From Chara braunii (Eukaryota; Streptophyta; Charophyceae; Charales; Characeae): 40,405 bases of DNA. Every line of letters starts with the position of its first letter. Position 1 is the first letter of the stretch. The notes below the pieces were generated by a model, which did no database searches, was not told the DNA's origin, and worked only from the letters and a program-made list of their open reading frames with translations. The translations under genes were made by a program, and so were the position numbers. This document shows positions 32,090 through 40,405 of this stretch, in pieces. The stretch is taken from positions 2,879,081-2,919,485 of the forward strand of contig BFEA01000015.1 of the NCBI GenBank assembly GCA_003427395.1, read 5' to 3'.

Positions 32090-32650
32090 TATACTTGGCT
32101 TTTTATAAATTTTGGTAACCTACTTTCTCTACGGGTAGCGCTGCCGAAATTTCTACAAAACTAAGGAGTTAGTCAGATTTTGTTTTTTCAAATTTCGACT
32201 TGTCTAACTTTTATATATGACTTAGTAAAAATCTGGAGAGTCTCTTTTTCTAAAGGACGTGTTGCCCGAATTTTTGTTAATTCATGGAGTTAGACAAAAT
32301 TGAACCTTGAGAAGTCAAAGTCACTCTAAATTCTGAACTTAGCTTTGTATAAATATTGGTAAGCCACTTTCTCTACGGGAAGCGCTGCCGAAATTTCTGC
32401 AAATCCAATGAGTCAATCAAAATTTGACTTTTTGAAAGTTCAATTTGTCTGATTTTTTATATATGGCTTAGTAAAAATCTGGGAAGTCTCCTTTTTTAAA
32501 GGGAGTGCTGCCCAAATTTTTGCTAATTCAGGGAGTTGGACAAAATTTGGCTTTGGAAGGTTGAAGATTATTTTTGATTTCATATTAAGACTGATATAAA
32601 TTATGGAAAGACACTTTTCCTACGGGAAGCGCTGCCAAATTTTTTTTTTT
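32090..32650. repeat. Tandem array with ~122-bp period (two alternating unit types)
   Basis: ACGGGAAGCGCTGCCGAAAT-like cores at 32131, 32375 and 32622 alternate with AAAGGGAGTGCTGCCCAAAT-like cores at 32252 and 32498, a spacing of 121-124 bp. Each core follows a TAAA(A/T)T..GG..AG(C/T)C lead and precedes GGAGTTAG(T/A)CAAAATT. Adjacent units differ more than alternate ones, giving a higher-order period of about 245 bp. It resembles a satellite with higher-order structure. Confidence 0.88.
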
Positions 32651-34060
32651 TTAGAGAAGATAAATTATATTTTGACAAGCAGCAACTCTGGCCATCCACT
32701 CTTTATGGGGGAGATTTTGTCATAGGTCTACCTTTCTTTGGACACTGGCTTAGAGATAGACCTAGGCTTGGTTATCAGGAGAATCTTGAATGAGAACGTG
32801 TCATGGAGATTTGTTCTCCATACACTGATAATTTAGCTTGGGCATTGACCTGTCTTATGATACGGGCCTTCTTTGGACATTCGATCCAGGATTTGGACTA
32901 GTTTCAGCCTGATCCTGCGAGGGTCATCTTCTGTTATCACTAATAACAGGTCGGTTGGTTGATCGCCGACTTGTCGGTTCATGACACAACTTTGCTTACC
33001 TCAACTTGATTGCCTTAGCCCTGAGATTTAATATGTTTCTTTGAGGATTTTAACTGGACTTCTTTTAATGGTCATTATAAATAATTTATGAGATTTATGA
33101 AAATTTGAACTAAGACTGGGGCTTGAGTGTGTGAGGCGTGGTGTGAGTTACAGGGAACAGTAAAGTTGACCACATTGGTGTATGACAATGTGGTTATCGT
33201 TTGTGTCTATGTTTTATAAAGGTTAGTATTTTAGAGCTTGGTATATGAGTCGTACTTTTGAGGCAATGAGAATGACAACCATGTGTGGCACAATCTTCAT
33301 GCCTGATGGGTTGATGTTTTCCCTTTTTTTATTTTTTCTCGAGATCTTATTTGATACATGAGTGTTGGGATGTTAATTTTACTTTGATTTCGCTTGTTAA
33401 TTTTTTATAGTTAGACGTTGTAGTCCGTGGCAGCCGTCAAAGTCAAACCCCTTGACTTTTTTCCAGGCCCTGGATGATAGAGTTGGTCTCCAGAGTGATA
33501 AGAGACGATTGTCACCACAGGTATGAACCTGTGTACCACCCACTCTCCGCAGGGTGTAAAAGAGGGTGTGGTTTTCAACCGCACTTGGCGGTTGTTCAGC
33601 GTCGAGAGATCAATCCCTCCAGGCGCGTGTCAGCCGACACTTGAGTGTCGAATGCAACCCTCGAGATTAACGAGGGCCGCACGAGTATGGGTACTACATA
33701 GTACGCCATCATCGCGACTGCTTACGTATGCTTGCATTGAGAGTTGATATAAGTTAGCCCTGCGTCCGCGCGGTTTTATGCTAAGTTTCGCGCGCGACGC
33801 CAATCCGATTTCCGCATCGGAGAGTTATGAGATGGCTACTAAGGGACTAGGAGTGTTGTCGCGTTGTTTGTCATGTGTTGCTCTGTATATGTGCGTGTGT
33901 GTGCGTGTTTCAATTTTTAAGTTCTTAAGAGTGGTGTACACGTGGTGCGTGGGATGCGTCCTAGTCGACCGACAACGGGTCACGCTTGGGACTTCAGCCC
34001 CCAAGACGTCGGTTCTCGTGTGGGTTCGATAGAGACGTAAAACCGCGCGTACCCCCTATG
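32651..34060. other. No recognisable gene
   Basis: AT-rich until about 33420, then GC-richer. A CGTCCGCGCGGTTTTA phrase at about 33764 is complementary to TAAAACCGCGCG at about 34038. GTCAAAGTCAAACCCCTTGACTTTT at about 33439 forms a small hairpin. I recognise no coding domain. Confidence 0.4.
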
Positions 34061-34066
34061 CTACAG

Positions 34067-34205
34067 TGAACGAGAAATGCCCTCGGTTGGTCCACCTCTG
34101 CAATTGCAGCTGATTAGCTTTCGTACTGTGGACTGGTAGCTCGACGGGGATACGCCCACCAAAGGGAGGTGACAGCTCCCGTAAGGTGGAGGTAAGTCGT
34201 GCCTC
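34067..34205 (+). repeat. Dispersed ~140-bp repeat, copy 1
   Basis: It shares, in order, AACGAG-AAATGCCCTCG, CCTCTGCAATTGCA, AGCTTTCG, GGGATACGCCC and a GGTGACA segment with 38507-38645. It lies at the right end of the 7-kb insertion. Function unknown; probably part of a mobile element. Confidence 0.75.
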
Positions 34206-34382
34206 GCGTAGGGCCTATCCTGTCGTAGGGGTTCGCGAGAGGTATGGCTGGCGCACTCAGCCGGAGCGGCTTGCGGAAGCTCCATGTATATCCGCGATGA
34301 CGAATAGACCAACTTCTGCATGACGCGGCCGGGAGGGTCCCGCACCGTCTTGTGAGGTGCCGGACCGATGCGTTCGACACCG

Positions 34383-35396
34383 CGCTTTACCAACACATTC
34401 TGGCAACACTTATACGAGGTGTAGGGATCTCAGCTTCGCTTCTCGCCGTCGTACCGCCCTCAAACGGATAGTCAGACTGAGGTCACCAATAAAACTCTCG
34501 GTAATATCCTCCGAAAGTTTAGTAGGGATGCCGGACAGTAAGACTTACACTTAGCCCACACAGAGATCATTCTATTGCGACGTGGTTACCACCCTCGCGT
34601 ACCCGCGGATTTCCTACGATCGTCACAGTTGCGCCCAGACACTCGTTGTCTTGTGCTTGACGACTGGATGGTTTACATGGCAGCGATTACGAAGCGCACA
34701 CACAAAATTCCACCCAACTCCCTGTTTCGCATATCCGCACGAGTGAACCGATCACGAATGGATCATTCATTCAAAGTCGGTGACGATATGTTCGTCGACG
34801 CATGCCACTTGCAGTTTGAAACGGATCCACTTCACAAGTTGAGGCGTCGCTTCTTTGGTCCATGTCAGGCCGTTGGTTCTGATACCACCGCTAATCTGGT
34901 CAGATTTCATTCGAAGCTACCTGATCATCTTTCACAGACTCGCGTACACGATATTTACCACGTCTCCTTGTTGCGTCCTTATTACAGACCGTCTGAGCGC
35001 TTCACCGGACGTCCTTATGGGTGTCCTCCACCTATCATGGTGGACGTTCACAAGGAGTTCGTTGTTTCTGACATCATATCTCGCCAAGTTACCGACGATA
35101 CCCCTCCATGCATCGAGTACTTTGTGCGTTGAAAGGGGTATCCTGATGAGGAAGCTAGTACTTGGGAGCTCCTCGAGCACTTGGACCACGTCCAGATGTT
35201 GGTGCGTGCATATGATCGTGCTATTCGTGCTGAAACATTTGCTCTCACTCAACCGACTGACATTTTTCCTCCTCCTCCAGCTGAGGAGATTGCTGAGGAC
35301 GAGCCCGTTCCCTCTTAGGTTGTTCTTCAGCAACAGATGAACGCCTCCCCTCGTCCACAGCGCACTCGTCAGCGCTCTCGACGTCTCGACGATTAA
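34383..35396 (+). pseudogene. Ty3/Gypsy integrase second half plus chromodomain
   Basis: One frame runs 34383-35396. It starts RFTNTFWQHLYEV, continues to the third catalytic position (QTDSQTEVTNKTLGNILRKF, with Glu), the C-terminal DNA-binding part (FKVGDDMFVDACHLQ ... KLRRRFFGP) and HDIYHVSLLRPY, then a chromodomain (EFVVSDIISRQV ... EYFVR.KGYP ... STWELLEHL). Chromodomains typify chromoviruses, plant Ty3/Gypsy elements that target chromatin. In-frame stops at 34422, 34539, 35130 and 35316 inactivate it; the stop at 35130 replaces the conserved Trp of the WKGYP motif (TGG to TGA). There is no frameshift. pol ends at TAA 35394-35396. Confidence 0.92.
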
Positions 35397-36930
35397 CACT
35401 CTGATCACTTACTATTTCTCGACGAACTCACACCTAAAGGTACTTCATCATCAGCTTCTTCAGAATGTCAAGGTTTTGCGTCTCTGCTTTGACATCGACT
35501 CGACTCCTACGTCATCGACGCCATCGACCACTTCGACGACTTCAGCTACCTTATCGGCTTCAACTCATTTGGACGTGACTACTTCATGCCACCACCCTAC
35601 CATGTACATTCCCTTGCATGTGTCGCATGATGGTTCTCATTTAGCTGGGTCTCTCTGAGTTGGGCTCTCCCTTGGTATCGCATAGGCATCGAGACCGTAG
35701 CATTATCTTGGCTTCCCTACTCCCAGATCTAGCTCCCTCCCTCAGTCGGTGAGTTGTGTGTATGCACCCATTGCATCCCTCATCACTCTAGTGCAGGTTA
35801 TTGAATGCCTTCAATTAGGTATATGTCCACCATATTCCATGCTCCCCTTTCATGGTCGACCATGCATGGTGTCACGTATTCGTCGAGCATTACCCGCCTT
35901 GATGGTCTATCTATTAGGGTCATTGGTTTTGCATCACTACCACTCCCTCACCCTGAGCCTGATGATCTACCCCACCTCGTGCGTAACTGCCCTTAGGAGT
36001 TTCGACTCTTCGGCTGCATTCACCCCCTCTGAGACCATCTCGTTCTTTGTGGTTCAGCGACATGACATTACTTGTGGCATATTGATCTCTTTTCCTTTCA
36101 ACACTGAGGTAATTGCCTTCAGGACTTTAAGATTGTATCTTGCTACATTTTATTTTCTGTTGTTGGCTAGGATGTGTATACCATACATTTGTTCTTCATT
36201 TTACATTATGTAGCTTAGGTTACATCGCATGGACTTCGCATCCTAGATTTCTCAACTTTCTTTATTGCAGAGTTCTGCCGTTTTTGCGGATAGTGTGTTT
36301 ATGACTCTTGCGATCCACTACAGGTCTAAGGATCGTGCAACGGGTCTCTATCTGCCCTGGCCTACAGCCCGACCCTATCAGGCTATTTGCCTGCTTGACC
36401 TTTGGGACCAAGTCGTGGCCGTACCCCACAGGCCGTGTATTGTTTCAGTCCAGTCCAGTCCTGCCCAGTACCACTGTCGGTACCAATCCAGTCATGTCAG
36501 TCAACTGGGGGTATACTACAACTGCAGTCTGTTTTCAGGTCATTCTTCAGTTGCACACTTCGGAGTACACGTGTGTTGAGTCTGCGTTGGAGTTGCATTG
36601 TCCCTTTCACCTCCATCTTCCGACTCATCTCCTCCATCCTCATCCCTTCGTCTTGATCCTGACAGACCGCCATCCTGGCGGGTCCATCACACAAGACTTG
36701 CGTTTTCACGAGTTTTCAGCCCCTCATGAAACACTCTCGAAAGAGCGATGATGTTCGACAAAGGATGAAAATAACAGTCATACAACTTTATTTTTTTCGA
36801 ATGGCATCAGGATAACGGTCTGACAACTCTTAAAATTTTAAAGTCCCTCAAGGGTTCGGCCAAGGACGCTTGAAAACGCACGAGTTGCAGGCTGGGGTTT
36901 TGAATCTTTCAAGAGCCGCTCTGACTGGTT
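35397..36930 (+). other. Unassigned sequence downstream of the Gypsy pol
   Basis: C/T-rich plus-strand frames (35749-36213 and 36265-36579) have no recognisable domain. It may be the untranslated 3' part and long terminal repeat of the Gypsy element, but I cannot find a second copy within the window to prove a terminal repeat. Confidence 0.35.
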
Positions 36931-36990
36931 TTTATTTATTTTTTTATTAATATTTATTATTATTATTATTTTTTATTATTATTTTTTTAA
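36931..36990. repeat. (TTA)n / T-rich low-complexity tract
   Basis: TATT and TTA repeats with T runs. A simple sequence tract. Confidence 0.9.
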
Positions 36991-37921
36991 GTCCAGGTTG
37001 TTGTAGAGGCCAGTTACTAGGCTCACATTGATCGTCGGAAGCTGTCAGCTATGGTTGCCCTGAAGAGATGATGCTACCTCTCATCCCATTCTCTCGTCAA
37101 TACTCTTAGCGCATCCCCTATTCCTACTATCCTACCTCAGTGTGACTAACGCTCAGGAACATTCCCCTACCATCAAGGGGAACTTGGATCGAACATTAGT
37201 GACAAGCACCAGGGCTAGTGACCCAGCCCTGGTGGAAACGTAGTCGAACGAGTCTCGTCGTACGGGAACTTCGGGCGCCAGGCTCAAACAATCATCTATT
37301 AGCCCCTAAGTAAAACGACTAGTAACGTACGCCCTCTCTTATCATCTAGACACCTATTATTTGTTGCTCGTCATCTCCTCCCAACCCTATGATTATGTAT
37401 GTGTGTGTGTTCGGTATTGTAGGTATTTGCCTGTAGGCTATGTGTGTGTTTGTAATGTGTGTGGACCTGTAGCAGCTGCTGCTCCCCACCATGGAGCATC
37501 TGCGAAGTGAATATCAGTAAGAGGTACTCTTACAACCTCTACCGATGAATGTGTGACTCGGAGCCATGTGTAGGTAGTATGTATAGGCCCCTAGAGGTAC
37601 CTTGCCTCAGCGCAGCGAAGGGGTGACCCAATATACCCATAATCTGTTGCCAACGAATAGGCAACCCTCCTCTAGACTCCGATTATCAATTGGGGCTCCT
37701 CCCCCCCAAAAGCCCCTCATGCCTATTTGATTTATCCTCAATAGTAGACTGTTTTCCACCTATCAACAGATTCCGGTCATCGGCTAGGTACTTCTTATAG
37801 GGATCGGAAGGGATAAACTACAGACTCAATAGGTGGTGGGCCATCATCCGTCCTTCCACTAGCCCCCAAGCTTGTCCCTCTGATGTGTCTATCGTGGTTG
37901 TACTTGTAGTCAATAGATGGG
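36991..37921. other. No recognisable gene
   Basis: Unassigned sequence of mixed composition. I see no element ends or coding domain. Confidence 0.4.
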
Positions 37922-37933
37922 GTAGTGTCTCTC

Positions 37934-38437
37934 TTACAAAAAAATGAAAGATAAAAAAACATTCTATTTTAAAGAAATCCGTTATATTTAAAAATTATCA
38001 TTCAAATGTTTGTCCAATTATAAAATTGTAATTTTTATTTGACAAGCTTCCATTTAAACATGAGTTTTCCCTTCCAACTACATCTATTTGTTGAAGATGG
38101 AATGAAAGTCAACGAGTTTATGAAATATCTTAATGAGACTTTCATTTTACTATAAGAAATATATTCTAACTTATATTGAATTCACCTATTTATGACTGAA
38201 AATCTGTATATAGAATAACAGTATAATTAAAATATTTCATGAACTCATCCAGACTTTCATTCCATCTCTAGTATGCAGTTCAAATAAGAAGGGATACCCT
38301 ATTCTTGGAAAAAAAGTTTTCAAGTAAGACGAAAATTTTAAAAGTGGAATGTCATTTTAAAAATGAAATTAAAATTTAAAATTTAAAATGTAAATTTTTA
38401 ATATAATTATTATTAATTCAGGAAAAATTTTCTGTTG
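37934..38437. mobile_element. AT-rich foldback insertion flanked by 12-bp direct repeats
   Basis: GTAGTGTCTCTC occurs at 37922-37933 and again at 38437-38448, the likely target duplication. The enclosed ~504 bp are much richer in A and T than either flank. They contain an imperfect inverted repeat: AGATGGAATGAAAGTC followed by GAGTTTATGAAATAT at about 38095-38130, and its complement at about 38230-38270. Duplications of 9-12 bp are typical of Mutator-like elements, but the outer ends are only weakly complementary, so the superfamily is uncertain. Confidence 0.65.
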
Positions 38438-38506
38438 TAGTGTCTCTCACGTTGTCGAGCGAATCAGCTCCCACCTTTTTGCAAAGAGCGGGAGCCCTCC
38501 CGGCCA

Positions 38507-38645
38507 TAGCAAACGAGCAAATGCCCTCGACTGACCTACCTCTGCAATTGCATTTAAAAGCTTTCGCACGTGGGTCATTAGCTCGGTAGGGATACGCCCC
38601 TAAGGGTGGTGACAACCCCTTAGGGAAGGAAAACTTATGCCCCGG
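38507..38645 (+). repeat. Dispersed ~140-bp repeat, copy 2
   Basis: Counterpart of 34067-34205 (same order of AACGAG, AAATGCCCTCG, CCTCTGCAATTGCA, AGCTTTCG, GGGATACGCCC). Confidence 0.75.
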
Positions 38646-38654
38646 GACTGCGAT

Positions 38655-39030
38655 GGAAAAAAATGGCATTTGCGGGTCACCTCCAGAGGTGACCGCAAAA
38701 TCCCCTGCCCCGTGGCTTCCCAGACCGCTGACAAATGGGTACACCAATAGTACATTTGGTACTTCGGCAAATCTGTATGATCGGCCCACTACCCTTTTTG
38801 GTGGGGATTTGGGATTATAGGTCCCAGTGTGAGTATGCCCTGAGTTAAGGCACTCACACGGGGACTTATATTCCCAAAATCCCAAAAAAAAAGGGAAAAG
38901 GCCGGTCACACGGATCTACCGAATTCGCAAATGTACTATTTATGTGCCCATTTGTGAGTGGTCTGGGAAGCCACGGGGCAGGGGATTTTGTGGTCACCTC
39001 TCTGGAGGTGACCACAAAAGCCTTTTTTTT
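38655..39030. mobile_element. Large palindrome: two head-to-head copies of a MITE family
   Basis: The left arm (about 38655-38840) and right arm (about 38848-39030) are reverse complements over about 180 bp, each containing GGTCACCTC..GAGGTGACC, GGGGATTTTG-type sequence, CCACGGGGCAGGGG and a GTACATTT-type segment. The arms meet at GTGTGAGTATGCCC-TGAGTTAA-GGCACTCACAC, that is, two copies of the GGGCAT(A)CTCACAC terminus joined at a TTA. The simplest reading is insertion of a second copy next to the first in opposite orientation. Confidence 0.82.
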
Positions 39031-39594
39031 TTCCATTTTCTTCAAAAACAAATTAACAAAAATTCGTTCACAAAAGTTCTTGTACAATTTGTGGATGGCG
39101 CCATGTGACCAGCCAAGTACCAAATCCCGATTTCTCCAGACGGACGCGACCTTGACCCATTTGAAAAGGTATAGCTTGAGCAGTGTGATGTCCATGCCGA
39201 GAACCTCAAATCGGCCCTTCCCAAATCTGCATATTTTGTGGATTTGGAATCACAGTGTGAGTATGCCCTCACACTGTATACCCAAAATCGTATTTTCTTT
39301 AAAAAATGGGATGCCCGATTTGGAAAAATAGTGGCTGGACTGGTCACACTGGTTCCCCCTTTCGCAACAGACAAGGTTGCGGTTGCCTGGATTTTGGGTC
39401 CTCTTCGACTACTCCAAGTCACACTGCGATATCACATTTCCTGGCGATATTTTTGTCCTTAAATTTCTTTCCATTTCCACAGGTTGATTTCAAACAAGAA
39501 AGGGAATAATTCCCAACTCCCGCGGCCCCTTAGGCCGCTGACAAATGGGGTCACGAATAAGTAGTTTGGGGAAATGAGATCCTTGTGTGACTAT
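39031..39594. mobile_element. Further MITE copies in head-to-head array
   Basis: The right-hand copy continues to GTGTGAGTATGCCC at 39255-39268. It is followed at once by TCACACTGTATACCCAAAATCG (39269 on), again a back-to-back join. The next copy appears to run to about 39594, where GATCCTTGTGTGACTAT resembles a degenerate right end. CCGCTGACAAATGGG, shared with the palindrome arms, lies at 39534-39548. Confidence 0.6.
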
Positions 39595-40097
39595 GGGTCT
39601 CACTCCACTACTCTAGACTCTCGAAGATTTTCGAGAGTGAGTCTAGAGTTGTCAGACTCTAGAAACGACTGAAAAAGCGAATATCGCTCCACTTACTCTA
39701 AAAGGTCGAACTCGAGAAGGCCTCTCGGATGTCAAACCGTTTTTCGAGAGAGCTACACGACACGGCTAGCACGCGTTGTCTGCCCAGACTCCAGGTGCAC
39801 TCTAAAAAAAATGCTCAACTTTCTAAGGCCCTGGATGGCTCCCTTAAAATTCCTGCTGCTGCAGGCATGCGCTCTTGAACCGTCAAGAGTGCCATGGGAG
39901 AGGAGGTTCTTACAACTCAAGAAAAACATTTTCGTGAGTGCATTCCATGAGGTAGTGGAGCTACGACGGATTCATGTCATCTTCGTGAGTGCAGACTGAC
40001 AGCTCAAGAACCCGAATTCCAGACCCGGCGTCTAGAGTAAGTGGAGCGGTGCCGCTCTCAAGAAATGGCATGTTTTTAGAGTAGTGGAGCGAGACCC
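39595..40097. mobile_element. 503-bp element with 21-bp terminal inverted repeats
   Basis: The left end GGGTCTCACTCCACTACTCT and right end AGAGTAGTGGAGCGAGACCC are reverse complements with one mismatch. TAT flanks both sides (39592-39594 and 40098-40100). Subterminal inverted copies CGCTCCACTTACTCTA (about 39684) and TAGAGTAAGTGGAGCG (about 40033) repeat the terminus inside. It is inserted in a GGGCATAC-family copy. A 62-codon frame inside is not recognisable; the element is non-autonomous. Confidence 0.88.
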
Positions 40098-40100
40098 TAT

Positions 40101-40170
40101 TCTTGAACACTATTTTTTCGGGATTTCAAGGATTATGCGGATTTGGTACCACAGTGTGAGCGTGCCCTTA
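40101..40170. repeat. Right end of a GGGCATAC-family copy
   Basis: GATTTGGTACCACAGTGTGAGCGTGCCC followed by TTA matches the right end at 39241-39268. It is probably the continuation of the copy interrupted by the 503-bp element. Confidence 0.6.
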
Positions 40171-40184
40171 GGCTGCTGGATTGA

Positions 40185-40320
40185 GGGCCTTGCTGCACTA
40201 CTCTAGACTCTCGAAATATTTTGAGAGTTCGACTAGCATTGTCAGAGAGGCGATATTCTCAAAATACCTGCCTTCGCTGCACTTACTCTAGAACCTCTGA
40301 CACTCGATCAATTGGCTTAC
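40185..40320. mobile_element. Partial second copy of the 503-bp element family
   Basis: GGGCCTTGCTGCACTACTCT followed by AGACTCTCGAAATATTTT matches the first 35 bp of the element at 39595. GCTGCACTTACTCTAGA at about 40283 matches its subterminal repeat. The remainder is missing or diverged before the CA tract. Confidence 0.7.
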
Positions 40321-40368
40321 CGTGAGGGCACGGGTGCACAGCCCGTAGTTTGTATATGTTTGATTGAT

Positions 40369-40370
<2 letters not shown>

Positions 40371-40405
<35 letters not shown>
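40371..40405. repeat. CA dinucleotide microsatellite at window edge
   Basis: Pure AC/CA repeat running off the right end of the window. Confidence 0.97.

Larger units (their letters stand above)
27347..34379. mobile_element. ~7.03-kb insertion splitting the integrase
   Basis: Defined by its edges: integrase coding sequence stops at 27346 and resumes with the next codon at 34383, and CCG occurs at both junctions (27344-27346 and 34380-34382). The insert starts TTGTCGTACC and ends GTTCGACA, so its ends are weakly complementary (TGTCGTAC against TGTCGAAC). I looked for long terminal repeats between its two ends and found none. Inside are a 352-bp duplication, a 21-bp minisatellite, hairpin repeats, a clustered 25-bp motif and a 122-bp tandem array, but no recognisable transposase or polymerase. 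It may be a composite of several insertions. Confidence 0.65.

Noticed and set aside
27347-34379. The 7-kb insertion as a complete LTR retrotransposon
   Set aside because: I compared its two ends and found no long direct terminal repeat, and no gag or pol was recognised inside; only short weakly complementary ends and CCG at both junctions are visible.

Overview
The window reads as nuclear DNA of a green plant or streptophyte alga with a large, repeat-rich genome. The clues are one plant-type phosphoenolpyruvate carboxylase (PEPC) gene, decayed Ty3/Gypsy and LINE sequence, several families of short inverted-repeat DNA elements, long microsatellites, one assembly gap (211 N), and a tRNA-Gly of plant-mitochondrial type. 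A charophyte such as Chara would fit (a long intronless PEPC among dense repeats), but that is inference and the sequence alone cannot name the species.

Layout. 1-2618: GA microsatellite, a degenerate tandem array, a 70-T run, then the GC-rich 5' flank of PEPC. 2619-5702: the only intact gene recognised, a single-exon PEPC of 1027 codons. 5697-8000: degenerate tandem repeats behind the gene, a G-rich tract and GT micro/minisatellites. 8000-15260: accessory DNA with inverted-repeat elements, among them a 1.78 kb PIF/Harbinger-like element (11391-13174), a 158-bp element flanked by TTAA, and a 302-bp element flanked by TTA. 16446-16517: mitochondrial-type tRNA-Gly(GCC). 16.7-25.1 kb: mostly unassigned, with a clustered repeat at 18.3-18.7 kb, a second copy of the TTAA element in reverse orientation, and a LINE reverse-transcriptase pseudogene on the minus strand. 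25.1-30.3 kb: a degenerate ~180-bp repeat family in which each unit carries a short hairpin whose two arms change together, interrupted by a long inverted-repeat element that contains the assembly gap.

26.7-35.4 kb: a Ty3/Gypsy pol 3' end (integrase plus chromodomain) that appears to be split by about 7.03 kb of foreign, repeat-filled DNA. The first half stops at the second catalytic Asp region (27346) and the second half resumes at the next codon (34383). If the two are placed end to end, the Asp-Glu spacing is exactly 35 residues, as in the D,D(35)E family. 35.4-40.4 kb: unassigned flank, then a dense cluster of nested short elements, including head-to-head copies that form a large palindrome and a 503-bp element with clean termini.

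There is no operon-like organisation and no cooperating gene set. PEPC is the single functional-looking gene; the rest is mobile-element debris and tandem repeats. Nothing here is a clear defence system, CRISPR array or biosynthetic cluster. The most unusual signals are the covarying hairpin repeats, the split integrase, the gapped hairpin element, and the absence of the usual N-terminal phosphorylation motif in PEPC.
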